Shown: positions 1 through 9,914 of the stretch, piece by piece
How the letters are laid out: each line of letters starts with the position of its first letter
Position numbering within the stretch: position 1 is the stretch's first letter
Assembly: GCF_014905175.1 (NCBI RefSeq)
Contig: NC_057793.1
Coordinates: 18,208,669-18,272,668 of the forward strand
Origin: Aphidius gifuensis
Taxonomy: Eukaryota; Arthropoda; Insecta; Hymenoptera; Braconidae
Length of the DNA: 64,000 nt
Reading direction: 5' to 3'
Notes under the pieces: generated by a model
The model's database searches: none
What the model was told of the DNA's origin: nothing
The model's input: the letters and a program-made list of their open reading frames with translations, nothing else
Program-made: the position numbers and the translations under genes

Positions 1-924
1 TTCTCAAGAAATGGACCAAAAACGGAGTAATGCCGGAGAAATATTTCCACCAGAATTGCCCTTTTCTTTGAAATAGATAGGAAATAAATGGAAAAAGGAT
101 TCATCATTTAAAGCACATATTGTATAAACATTTTTTGGAGTAACTTTTTTTTTTTTTTTGTCGTTATTCTTCAGGTGAATAATTCCGATGTTAATAGCAC
201 AAATTAATACAAAATAATTCTGATCATTTAGCAACTTTTGCATGTTCCGAGTCAATTTGAAAAAAATTAACCTGTCCTCCACCTTTCAATAACGTGTAAA
301 TAAAATAATTGTTGACATTATTAAAAATTAGTACAAATCAAAAGGCTTTTAATTTCGTATCCGCGGGCTGGGCTCAAGCATTCTATTAGTCATCGTCAAA
401 TATTATTTATAAATTAATTTTTTCTCTAATTAAAAATTTCATTGTTTTTATTTTTTATTTTTTTTTTTTTTGTTAATAACACCACATGATGACGTGTCAT
501 TGGAATTTAGCATATAGCATAGAAACAACTGAGGCGGCCGCTTGCGGCCGGCGAGGGCGCTAGTGGATTATAAAACCGGCCCTAAAAAATAAATTTTCAA
601 GCTGAAATGTCTAATTTCTTCGGATACGTTGCGCATACCCCGCGCCTATCCCTACTCCTATCCCTACTCCTGAATTTTTTTTTACATGCATATATGTGTG
701 TGTATGCAGCCGCATGTATTAGTTATTTATCATTGATGGTATAGCAGAATTTGTTTCTTTTTCCCTTTATATTTAAAGCGTACATATATAGTATACATAC
801 ACGTTTAAATTTTTATATTCCAGAAAATTAGTATTCGATTATTATTTATTATGGTATTCACGGTCAATTTAAAGTAGACGAATTACAAATATAATTTATT
901 ATTAATTTAAACAAAATAAGTGAA
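1..924. other. AT-rich non-coding stretch, no gene supported
   Basis: I see no supportable gene. A 92-codon minus-strand frame at 4-282 has no motif I recognise and contains a poly-lysine run from a homopolymer. A GC-rich palindrome (GCGGCCGCTTGCGGCC) at about 533-549 stands out from the AT-rich surroundings and has a near copy at about 35227. Confidence 0.5.
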
Positions 925-1327
925 ATAAAAACAAAACATAAATTTACAATTAATGTCGCTAAAAAGCCTCAATTTTTAAATACCTGTCTATTTATCATAC
1001 CTTTAATAATCAAAAGACGTGAAATATCCAAAAAAATGTCAAAATTTTGAAGTATAAAGTTGAATAATTTGCTGGATAAAAAAAAACTAAAAAAAAAATT
1101 AGGCGCTTTTTCGATACATGGTATAATAATAATATAATAATAAAAACTGCAGCGCCTAATTTTTTTTTTAGTTTTTTTTTATCCAGCAAATTATTCAACT
1201 TTATACTTCAAAATTTTGACATTTTTTTGGATATCTTTACGTCGATTAAAGGTATGATAAATAGACAGGTATTTAAAAATTGAGGCTTTTTAGCGACATT
1301 AATTGTAAATTTATGTTTTGTTTTTAT
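925..1327. mobile_element. Foldback (snapback) MITE, ~400 bp
   Basis: The left arm from 925 (AAAAACAAAACATAAATTTA) is the reverse complement of the right arm ending near 1327. Arms of about 180 bp meet around a short AT spacer near 1125. The 62-codon frame at 1010-1198 is only a by-product of the arm. No transposase is present, so the element is non-autonomous. Confidence 0.8.
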
Positions 1328-1332
1328 AAATA

Positions 1333-2452
1333 AATGGTATATAAAAAAATTAACTTTAAGATCGATTTTAGTAGTATTTTTTACGAGGAATAATATGGAT
1401 TAAACAGCATTATCGTATCTTCAATATTTTTCGAGATATTAAGCTTTAAAGGTGAAAAATATCGAAATTTTTTACTAATTTTTTATTATTTTGCTATTTT
1501 TCACTATAAATAAATTTAAAAAAAAATAAATTTATGAATGATTTTAGTAGTATTTTTTACGAGGAAAATAATGGTGATAATAGAAATTCAATATCTTTAA
1601 TAGTTTTTGAAATATAAATTATTGAAAATTCAAAATATCGATATATTTATAAAATAACGAAATGTCACCAGAAAAAACTAGATTTCATAGTTATATTTGG
1701 ACTTGGATAAAGAAAAATGATTAAGTGCTACATTTTTTACGTAGCTTAAAATTTTACTTAGCTACATCTTTTACTTAGCTAAATATTTCACTTAGCTAGA
1801 TATTTTACGTAGTCTCAATTTTAGCCAAACACACAATACCTACATAATTTTACCAGCTTAATTTTTCACTCAGCTAAATATTTTACTTAGCTACATTTTT
1901 TCCTTAGCTAGATATTTCACGTAGTCTCAATTTTAGCCAAACACACAATACCTACATAATTTTACCAGCTTAATTTTTCACTCAGCTAAATATTTTACTT
2001 AGCTACATTTTTTCCTTAGCTAGATATTTCACGTAGTCTCAATTTTAGCCAAACACACAATACCTACATAATTTTACCAGCTTAATTTTTCACTTAGCTA
2101 CATCTTTTCCTTAGCTAGATATTTCACGTAGTCTCAATTTCAGCCAAACATACAATACCTACATAATTTTACCAGCTTAATTTTTCACTTGAATTTCTAT
2201 TATCACCATTGTTTTCCTCGTAAAAAATACTACTAAAATCATTCATAAATTTATTTTTTTTAAAATTTATTTATAGTGAAAAATAGCAAAATGATAAAAA
2301 ATTAGTAACAAATTTCGATATTTTTCACTTTTAAAGCTCAATATCTCGAAAAATATTAAAGATACGATATTGCTGTTTAATCCATCTTATTCCTCGTGAA
2401 AAATACTACCAAAAACGATCTTGAAAGTAATTATTTTATATACCATTTATTT
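1333..2452. mobile_element. Foldback element with internal 112-bp tandem repeats
   Basis: Inverted arms of about 300 bp (from GGTATATAAA at 1337 to its complement near 2447) carry paired TAGTAGTATTTTTTACGAGG boxes. The centre, about 1730-2190, is a tandem repeat containing GTAGTCTCAATTTTAGCC at 1809, 1921, 2033 and 2128, so the period is 112 bp with a shorter last unit. Each unit carries CTTAGCTACAT-type motifs that recur in other foldback elements of the window. No coding capacity. Confidence 0.8.
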
Positions 2453-2750
2453 TAAAAAAAAATAACAAAAAAAAAAAGTTCGATATCTTGGGCTCTCGAT
2501 ATCTCAAAAAGTATTCGAGATATCGAAATTCTGTCGCGGCCATTATTTTTCTCTCGAAAAGACGTTCTAATTTCAGTCATAACATTTTGTCGCCACGGAT
2601 ATCGTAATCTTGCCGTTTTCAAGAAGACTAGAAATACACAGTGATGGGTAAATGGTCGATTTTTGAAGTTTCATACACTTACAGTAAGATACTGTAAGAA
2701 ACTGTAAGATACCTCTGACGCCATTTTGAACATTCTTATTGACTGTCGAC

Positions 2751-3049
2751 CACTGAAATATAATAAAACTGGAAGCCGAACTTAGCGTCGCCGAGAGAGA
2801 GATTCAATGGATGGGCTTTTGTCCTTGTCGGTACAGTCACGTCAACTAAAGTTGGTTGAGACTGTACTGAAATATAATGTAACTTTTATATCGTGTAGTA
2901 CTAGTTTGTTTTGACGTTGACTGTACAAGATTTAATGTGCGCATGCGTGAGTGAGAGGGAAAGCCATCCAATATATTGCTATCTCTAGCGACACTCCGTG
3001 CATTGGCTAAGCATAGGAGTTCACGTTCCAGTTTTATTATATTTCAGTG
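2751..3049. mobile_element. 299-bp MITE, CACTGAAATATAATAAAACT family, copy 1
   Basis: The ends are CACTGAAATATAATAAAACT at 2751 and its inverse at 3030-3049, a terminal inverted repeat of about 23 bp. A second copy lies in the opposite orientation at 9352-9772 and a short fragment at 9190-9224. The interior carries no ORF. I could not define a target-site duplication. Confidence 0.85.
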
Positions 3050-3369
3050 AACCTACTATGTTCTAATTTCTAAACGCATATCTTAGCCCGCGTGGCCATC
3101 GCAAGATTATATTAACAATGTGATTTTTGTAAACTTAAAGCACACGTTGGCTAACATAGAATAAATTTGCGAACTTTTGTAATAAAATAAATATTTAATT
3201 ATATTTTATTGAACAAATTTTAAATCCTTAAAGGAACAAAATGTTAGGTGTCTTAATTTGATTTGTTAAATTATTATGTAATATTTATTATGTATATAAT
3301 TATTTGTTAAAGTCAAATTTATTTTATTGAAAGAACTATTCATTTATGATCAATTATAAATATTTAGAC

Positions 3370-3599
3370 ATGGGTAATACCTTTATACACTTGTATAAAA
3401 TTTTATAAGAGTAATAGTTATTGATCTTTATATAAAACTTTATACAATTGTATGAAGTTTTATATAGTTATATAAAGTTTTATACAACATGTTATATATA
3501 GCTTTATAAATCAAGTGGCAATATAAAACCGTATATAATTTTTTACAAATTTATAAAATTTCATACAATTATATAAAGTTATATATAAATTTCGTTCCT
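3370..3599. repeat. AT-rich short repeat (TTTATACAATTGTATAAAG type)
   Basis: Imperfect reiterations of TATATAAAGTTTTATACAA, each partly palindromic. Non-coding. Confidence 0.6.
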
Positions 3600-4015
3600 C
3601 GGGTGTCTAAAATTTAGACAATTTTGCTGACAATGAAACCAAACATGTTATAAAGCAAGACGCAATAGTGTCTAAAATTTAGACAATTTCGTTTTAATAA
3701 AAATCAAATTTGTTATAAAGCAAGACGTAATATTGTCTAAAATTTAGACAATTTTGTTTTGAATAGAACCAAATCATTTATGGAGCAAGACGACATTGTC
3801 TAAAATTTAGACAATTTTGTTGTCAGGGAAACAAAATCTGTTATAAGGCAAGACGTAATATTGTCTAAAATTTAAACAATTTTGTTTTACTACAAACCAA
3901 ATCTGTTATAAAGCAAGACGGCATTGTCTAAAATGTAGACAATATTGTTATGAATAAAACCAAGTATGTTATAAAGCAAGACGACATTGCCTAAAATTTA
4001 GACACTTTTGTTTCT
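3600..4015. repeat. ~63-bp tandem array with a palindromic core
   Basis: About seven units contain TTGTCTAAAATTTAGACAA, a perfect palindrome in most copies, followed by AAACCAAATCTGTTATAAAG and CAAGACG. Spacing is close to 60-66 bp. The palindrome is better conserved than the spacer. Confidence 0.8.
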
Positions 4016-4325
4016 TTTCAAGACAAATATATTTATTAAATAAGAAAAAAAAAAATTAATTCAATTCCTGCAATTGTTTCAAATGAAGGATATTAGTCGT
4101 TTGAAATAAATTTATTTTTACTGTATTTGATGTTTCTAATACTCGAATTGAACCTAAAAAGTATATAGTCAAGGTTTTTTTTTGTTTTCAAGAAAACATA
4201 TTTTTTTCTTTAATCAAACCGTTTTTTATTTCTTTCAAATGTTTTTTTTTCCTAGACAAAAATTTCTATTTTGCAGAAATTTTTGTCATAATTTCAACTA
4301 AAAATTTTTACAGTGTAGCAGACTG

Positions 4326-4466
4326 TTAAGATCGAGTATTTGGCTGGCAAAATCTGACAGAATCTGGATGAATCTGACAGAATCTGGCAGACTGTTGAAA
4401 GTCGAGTATTTGACTGGCGATACCTGACAGAATCTAGTAGAATCTGACAGATTTTTCCACCAGGGA
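4326..4466. mobile_element. Fragment of the CCCTGGTG / CAGATTCTG element
   Basis: Repeats of AATCTGACAGAATCTGGCAG end in TTTTTCCACCAGGG, the same terminus and internal repeat as the fuller element at 18973-20078. Only one end is present. Confidence 0.6.
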
Positions 4467-4856
4467 AGCGCCGTGAGTGGTGAAAAAAGCCCTAAATTGT
4501 AATGCCCTGTGAATTGGACTGCGGGTGCTGCACCTATTCACGAGCATTACAACAGGGCTTCATCCACCGGTGGCGCTTGTGGAGCTTTTATATGTAAAAT
4601 CTATATAAAAAAAATTTTATAAGCGCCATCAGTGGCAAAAAGAAGCCCTAAATTGTATAAAATTTGCCCTGAGAATACGGGTGCTGCACCCGTATTCAGA
4701 GGATGTTCTCATTAGGGCGTTTTTTTTCCGATGGTGGCGCTTGTGAAGCTTTTCTATGTAAAATCTATATAAAAAGTTCACAAGCGCCGCCATCGGAAAA
4801 AAAAAGCCCTAATGAGAACATCCTCTGAATACGGGTGCTGCACCCGTATTCAGAGG
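4467..4856. mobile_element. Cluster of ~150-bp hairpin MITEs placed end to end
   Basis: A half copy (4467-4515, GAATTGGACTG-type end) is followed by two copies at 4531-4683 and 4687-4837 and a partial end at 4841-4856. Each full copy is a hairpin running CACC(CG)TATTCA...GCCCTAA/TTAGGGC...CGGGTG with a shared core (AAATCTATATAAA). Neighbouring copies are separated by exactly CTG (4684-4686 and 4838-4840). Confidence 0.8.
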
Positions 4857-4960
4857 TCTCTAGTCTTCTTGCGGTCAATATACGACAAGGAAGACGATAG
4901 AGTCTGCACCGTTGCCTCTGGAGAAAAAATCAAGCTTTGCTAGCAATCATGGAGGTGAAT

Positions 4961-5770
4961 TAAGGGATTACCTCGGCCAGTCACTAATAATGAGAATGCT
5001 TTGAAATTTTTACAGTAGATTCTTGAAATACTGATACATTTTATGTAATTTTTTGGTAATTGTTTGGAAGCTCGTTATTTTTTTATTAATTTTCAAAGTT
5101 GACAACTTTTAACATGGGCTCTTATGGAGAATACGATTTTTGTCAAAAAAAAGTCCATTAAAATACCGATATCTTTAATCGAAATAATGACATCGTGAAA
5201 AAAAACCTATTGGGCTATGAAGTGAAACAAAACAAAACGTATGGAAAAAAAATTGAAGAGGTTTGGAGCTTAGTTTTTTTATAATTAATAATTAAAGTAT
5301 GAAAAAATTCATCTAATCGAGCAGTATATATGACGTCTACTATATTCTAATGTACGCTTGGCAACACCGAATAGTGATCCGCCATGTTGTGGCGCGTAGG
5401 TTTAAAAACGCCAGTAATAAATCCCACATTGATACACACATACTGCCACAGCAGCTATATCATACACTAACACAACCGCACTCTCAGTACAACCAACTGT
5501 TTTTTTTTTTTTGCGGTGTTTCACGATTTACACATTTTTTTTAACTATTGAATAAATGTTTAAAAGAATAAAAAGTTGATCAATTATATTTCAGGGATTA
5601 ATAATATTAGGTTATTATACAAAAATTATTTCAAAAAACTATTGTTTCATCGAAAAAAAAAAATAAAAAATTCATCTTTTTGAGGTTGGCAATGGCTTTC
5701 AGACCAATGTATTAAACATAGGCTTTATCCCATCTCCTATACCGCAAAATTTGGCCGAGGTAATCCCTTA
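4961..5770. mobile_element. Inverted-repeat element, TAAGGGATTACCTCGGCCA ends
   Basis: TAAGGGATTACCTCGGCCA at 4961 is mirrored by TGGCCGAGGTAATCCCTTA ending at 5770. The bordering bases (GCTAGCAATCATGGAGG on the left, inverted on the right) suggest the repeat continues outward, or that the element sits in a palindrome. The left part recurs at about 14928-15100. A 64-codon frame at 5350-5544 has no recognisable features. Confidence 0.75.
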
Positions 5771-6123
5771 AACTCCATGCTAGCAATATAAGAGTATTAA
5801 TATCGGAATAATCACAAGTAAAGTTTCAAAAAAAACCATCGTTTTACTAATCAAAATTATAAAAAAAAAATAAGTTTCAATCAATAACTTTTGAATGCGG
5901 ATATTTCAAACTTTATTTCATTGATAACGATGTAACATATACTACATCTCCTTTACATGGTTCAGACGTAAACCTATTAAGCATGCGATAAAAAATTCTA
6001 TATCACGGAATGTTTGTAAATAAGTAAAAATTCAATAAAGGTAGCACTTGAAATCCGAAAAACAAATAATAGCGTTAGCACAATTTTGCCATAAGCCTAT
6101 TTCCGGAAACACTTTAAAATGAA
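5771..6123. other. Spacer 3' of the UMP-CMP kinase gene
   Basis: AT-rich sequence with no ORF or clear repeat. It would hold the 3' untranslated region of the minus-strand kinase gene; AATAAA-like sequences occur on that strand, but I cannot choose a polyadenylation site with confidence. Confidence 0.4.
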
Positions 6124-6834
6124 CTATTCTTTCTTTATCCAACCAATATCTTGCAGTTTAGAATAAACATCAGCAAATACTTCTTTCGGAGCTCTCATAG
6201 AATTGAATTTCCATAGAAGTCCATTATTTTCATAGAATCTGATGATTGGTATTGTATCAGATATAAATGTTTCGTGACGTTTTATCAATGACACTGCATT
6301 ATCATCACTTCGACCACTTCCTTTCAGTCCGCGATGAATACAACGCTGTGTACACACTTCTTGACTACACTCCAAATAAATAACACCTCGGACTATAGCT
6401 TTGTCAGACATTTCCTACAATAATTAAAAAATATAAATTCACTAAATAAAAACAATAATGACATAGATTCCAATTTTGCTATATTTAATCAATAGAATAA
6501 ACCTTACTTTAGTCCAACCTTCAAGGTTGTCTTGGTTTCTAGGAAATCCATCGATTAAAAAATGTTTATCAGGAGATGATGAATTTTGCATTGCTCGATT
6601 CAATAGGCTACATGTAATTTCGACTGGAACAATTGTGCCATTTTTTATATGACCTTCAATTAAATCACCAAACTCTGAGTCAGGCTTAGTACGCTCTTCA
6701 CGAAGTAAATCACCAGCTGATAAATGTATACAATTTGTTTTATTGACGATATCTTGACAGGTCGTACCTTTTCCGGCACCGGGTCCTCCAAGTACAAATA
6801 TAACTTCTGGTTTTTGCATTTTCAAAAATAACAA
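6124..6834 (-). CDS. UMP-CMP kinase (two exons)
   Basis: This nucleoside monophosphate kinase transfers phosphate from ATP to UMP, CMP or dCMP in cytosolic pyrimidine nucleotide synthesis. Exon 1 (6834-6508) encodes the P-loop GGPGAGKGT near residue 16, the NMP-binding segment (SAGDLLREE) and DGFPRN. Exon 2 (6414-6124) encodes the lid-type motif SGRSDDN and ends IGWIKKE-stop. The 93-bp intron (6507-6415) has a GTAAG donor and a TTGTAG acceptor and joins codons in phase 0 (WTK to EMSDK). About 205 residues result, close to the usual ~196-200 of eukaryotic enzymes. The start may be the Met at 6834 or at 6819 (MQKPEV); an extra 5' exon cannot be excluded. No stops or frameshifts are seen, so it is probably functional despite the surrounding transposons. 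Confidence 0.92.
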
Positions 6835-7022
6835 ACGACTAAATTCTGTAAATTAGACGTTTAATAAGAATTGCAATTGCTATGAATAAAATTTAATGAG
6901 TGATTTCACTAATCGAGACTATCTATAAAGTACCTGATACACGAAATATGTTTGACATAAGCATAGTATTGAGTAATCTATTAAGGCATGTTGCAACTTG
7001 CAACTTGCAAGGCAGCGACGAC

Positions 7023-8270
7023 CAGTGTTGGGTAAATGGTCGATTTTTGGGTTTAATACTTTCATACCGGTATGAAAATATTAAACCGGTATAATACCGG
7101 TATGAAAGTATGAAAGTATGAAACTCAGGAACGCCCCCTATGGCATCAAAATTGTCTACCATACCAGCATAAAACTTTATATGTATTACAGAATAAACAA
7201 ATAATATGAACAATATTTTGATTATAAAAACAACAACAGTAATGTATTTCAATTTATTTGAACAGATAATAAGCTATTGACAAATGGCTAAGAAATGGAT
7301 GTAGCTTCCCTGTTAATTTTTAAAGAATTAATTCAGCCAAAGCAATTAACATCCTTTCCTTAGCTACCATTTTTCCCATAGCTTTCTATTTATTTAAATT
7401 AATAAAAAGCTATAGGAAAAATGGTAGCTAAGGAAAGGAAGTTGTCACATGTTAATTTATACGAAATTAATTTTGCCAAAGAAATTAACATGTAGGCAAC
7501 ATCCTTTCTCCTTCTACATTTTCCTATGACCATTTTTATTTAAATAAATAAAGAGCTATGGAAAAATATTATCAGAAAAGGATGTTGCCTGCATGTTAAT
7601 TTCTCTGTAATTAATTTCGTATAAATTAACATGTGACAACTTCCTTTCATACTTCTACATTGTCCTTATAGCTTTTATTTGTTTAAATTAATAAAAGCTA
7701 TGGGAAAAGTATTAGCTACGGAAGGATGTTGCTCTATAATTTCTTTGGCTAAATTATTTTATGAATTATATGGCAACATTCTGTCCATAGACATTTTTCC
7801 AATAGGTTTTACATAAATAAAAAAGTAAAACTATGGAAAAAATAACTAAGAAGGAATGTTGCCACATATTGATTTATAAAATTAATTGAGCCAAAGAAAT
7901 TAACAGGTAAGCCTCATCCTTTCCTTAGACATTTGTCAATAGTTTTTAATATATTCAATAAATTTATTACTACTGACAAAAGTCTAAGAAAAGGATGAAG
8001 ATTATTACTATTATGCTATAATTAAAGGAATGATATTCTTAAATTTAAATTATGAGCAATTCAAAATGGTGTGTGACGTAATATACGAAAAATTCCTACA
8101 GATGGCGCTACTAACGTGGTATGAATAGAGTGGGTATAAGCACTTAAGTGCACTTATACCCACTCTAGGTATGAAAGTATGAAAGTATGAAACCTCCGCG
8201 GTATAATACCGGTATTATACCGAGGTTTACGACCGGTATGATACCGCGGTATTATACAAACCCAACACTG
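7023..8270. mobile_element. Non-autonomous hAT-type element, copy 1 (1,248 bp)
   Basis: The ends are CAGTGTTGGGTAAATGG at 7023 and CAAACCCAACACTG ending at 8270. The element is flanked by a perfect 8-bp target duplication GCGACGAC (7015-7022 and 8271-8278), which is diagnostic for hAT superfamily transposition. Subterminal regions are full of CATACCGGTATGAAA-type palindromes. The interior (about 7260-7990) is a series of hairpins of roughly 115-120 bp carrying GCTAAGGAAAGGATGTTGCC-like arms and AATTAACATG linkers. No transposase ORF. Confidence 0.93.
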
Positions 8271-8316
8271 GCGACGACTATTTAAGTATTTACTACGAGT
8301 GCCCGAGCGGCACCCG

Positions 8317-8467
8317 CAGTCCAATTCACTGGGCAAATTTTTTACAATTTAGGGCTTTTTTTTGCCGCTGATGGCGCTTGTAAAAATTTTTTTTATATAG
8401 ATTTTACATACAAAAGCTTCACAAGCGCCGTGAGTGGTGAAAAAAAGCCCTAAATTGTTGTAATGCC
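8317..8467. mobile_element. Hairpin MITE (CAGTCCAATTCAC type), right end truncated
   Basis: It starts CAGTCCAATTCACTGGGC and has the family core (ATATAGATTTTACATA) and the inverted AAGCCCTAAATTG arm. The final GAATTGGACTG end is missing where the next MITE begins at 8470. It is preceded by CACCCG, a relic of another copy's end. Confidence 0.75.
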
Positions 8468-8469
8468 AT

Positions 8470-8846
8470 GGGGTGCATTCCTTTAATAAAAATTTTTTTT
8501 TCGTTTTGCAATTTTGCCCTGTAATACCGACTAAAAACTAGAAACAGAAACAACGACAAAAGTGATAAATATCTCTATGCAATATTCCAGGCTTTTCAGT
8601 TTACGATAATGTGTGGTACGACCTATGTGACAATAACAAACAATCACAACAAGTCAATTTTCTATCTATTTCAGTTTGATATAAACATTGAACAGTTATC
8701 CATCTAATAATTGGAAGCCAAAAAAAATAATGTCAAGTGCCAGTACTGCCACTACAAGAAACAGCTTTTTCCTATAAAATTTTGGCCGGTATTACAGGGC
8801 GAAATCGCAAAACGGAAAAAAATTTTTTATTAAAGGAATGCACCCC
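8470..8846. mobile_element. 377-bp MITE, GGGGTGCATTCCTTTAA family
   Basis: GGGGTGCATTCCTTTAAT at 8470 is matched in inverse by ATTAAAGGAATGCACCCC at 8829-8846. Subterminal sequence including CGTTTTGCAATTTTGCCCTG is also inverted. Partial copies occur at 12183-12412, about 14904 and 30600-30736. No coding sequence. Confidence 0.85.
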
Positions 8847-8848
8847 TG

Positions 8849-9010
8849 CAGTCCAATTCACAAGGCATTACAATTGAGGGCTTTTTTCCTCTACTGACGG
8901 CGCTTGTAGAGCTTTTGTATGTGAAATCTATATAAAAAAAATTTGACAAGCGCTATCAGCGGCCAAAAAAAGCCCTAAATTGTATAAAATTTGCCCTGTG
9001 AATTGGACTG
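8849..9010. mobile_element. Hairpin MITE (CAGTCCAATTCAC type), complete
   Basis: CAGTCCAATTCACAAGGC at 8849 pairs with GCCCTGTGAATTGGACTG ending at 9010. It is followed by CTG and a 12-bp stub of a CACCCG-type copy end (9014-9025), then CTG again. Confidence 0.85.
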
Positions 9011-9351
9011 CTGTGAATACGGGTGCTGCGTGCAGCATTTTTTCAACATAGTCCTCGGTGGCCATTTTTTAGTAAATTGCTAGTGAGATATACATAGTGA
9101 CACAAGTGCTATAGCATAGAACTTGGTCGAAAAACTATGCTGGTGGCAACATGCCCTAACAATACAAATTAGATATAATAGTGTGAGAGAGAGTTCGGCT
9201 TCCAGTTTTATTATATTTTAGTGATTAACACACATGTGCACATGTAAATGCCAAGGCGGATTTTCATGATACAAAAAAAGGAAATGTACACTATGCAACA
9301 CTGCTCACTAGATTCTAACAGATATTACTAAAAAACTTAGTTGTTTTTATG
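9011..9351. other. Inter-element spacer with a MITE fragment
   Basis: No gene is seen. Positions 9190-9224 are a single end of the CACTGAAATATAATAAAACT family (TTCGGCTTCCAGTTTTATTA). The remainder is unremarkable AT-rich DNA. Confidence 0.5.
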
Positions 9352-9772
9352 CACTGAAATATAATAAAACTGCAGTCCAATTCACAGGGCAAATTTTTTA
9401 CAATTTAGGGCTTTTTTTTGCCGCTAATGGCGCTTGTAAAAATTTTTTTTATATATATCTTACATACAAAAGCTTCACAAGCGCCGTGAGTGGTGAAAAA
9501 AAGCCCTAAATTGTAATGCCCTGTGAATTGGACTGCAGAGATAGCAATATATTGGTTGGCATTCCCTCTCACTCACGCATGCGCACATTAAATCTTGTAC
9601 AGTCAACGTCAAAACAAACTAGTACTACACGATATAAAAGTTACATTATATTTCAGTACAGTCTCAACCAACTTTAGTTGACGTGACTGTACCGACAAGG
9701 ACAAAAGCCCATCCATTGAATCTCTCTCTCGGTGACGCTAAGTTCGGCTTCCAGTTTTATTATATTTCAGTG
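9352..9772. mobile_element. CACTGAAATATAATAAAACT MITE, copy 2, interrupted
   Basis: This is an inverted copy of the 2751-3049 element with both terminal repeats present. A hairpin MITE (9373-9535) sits just inside its left terminal repeat. Compared with copy 1, about 45 bp next to the insertion point are absent, so the insertion was accompanied or followed by a deletion. Confidence 0.85.
9373..9535. mobile_element. Hairpin MITE nested in another MITE
   Basis: CAGTCCAATTCACAGGGC to GCCCTGTGAATTGGACTG, flanked by CTG on the left (9370-9372) and CAG on the right (9536-9538). Confidence 0.88.
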
Positions 9773-9784
9773 TTTTTATAACGG

Positions 9785-9901
9785 CACCCGTATTCAGAGG
9801 ATGTTCTCATTAGGGCGTTTTTTTTCTGATGGTGGCGTTTGTGGAGCTTTTCTATGTGAAATCTATATAAAAAAAATTTTGTCAAGCGCCATCAGCGGAA
9901 A
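9785..9901. mobile_element. Hairpin MITE (CACCCGTATTCAGAGG type), truncated
   Basis: It begins CACCCGTATTCAGAGGATG and has the family core, then stops within the second arm (GCGCCATCAGCGG) where the 9915 element begins. Confidence 0.75.
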
Positions 9902-9914
9902 AAAAAAATTCCGA

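Noticed and set aside
4..282. 92-codon minus-strand frame at the window start
   Set aside because: No motif recognised, homopolymer-encoded lysine run, and no supporting neighbours or splice sites.
1010..1198. 62-codon frame within an inverted repeat
   Set aside because: It lies wholly in the arms of the 925-1327 foldback and is mirrored on the other strand.
7260..7990. CRISPR-like array of hairpins
   Set aside because: Regular hairpins with similar arms resemble an array, but spacers are not unique, the setting is eukaryotic, and the repeats belong to a hAT-type element.
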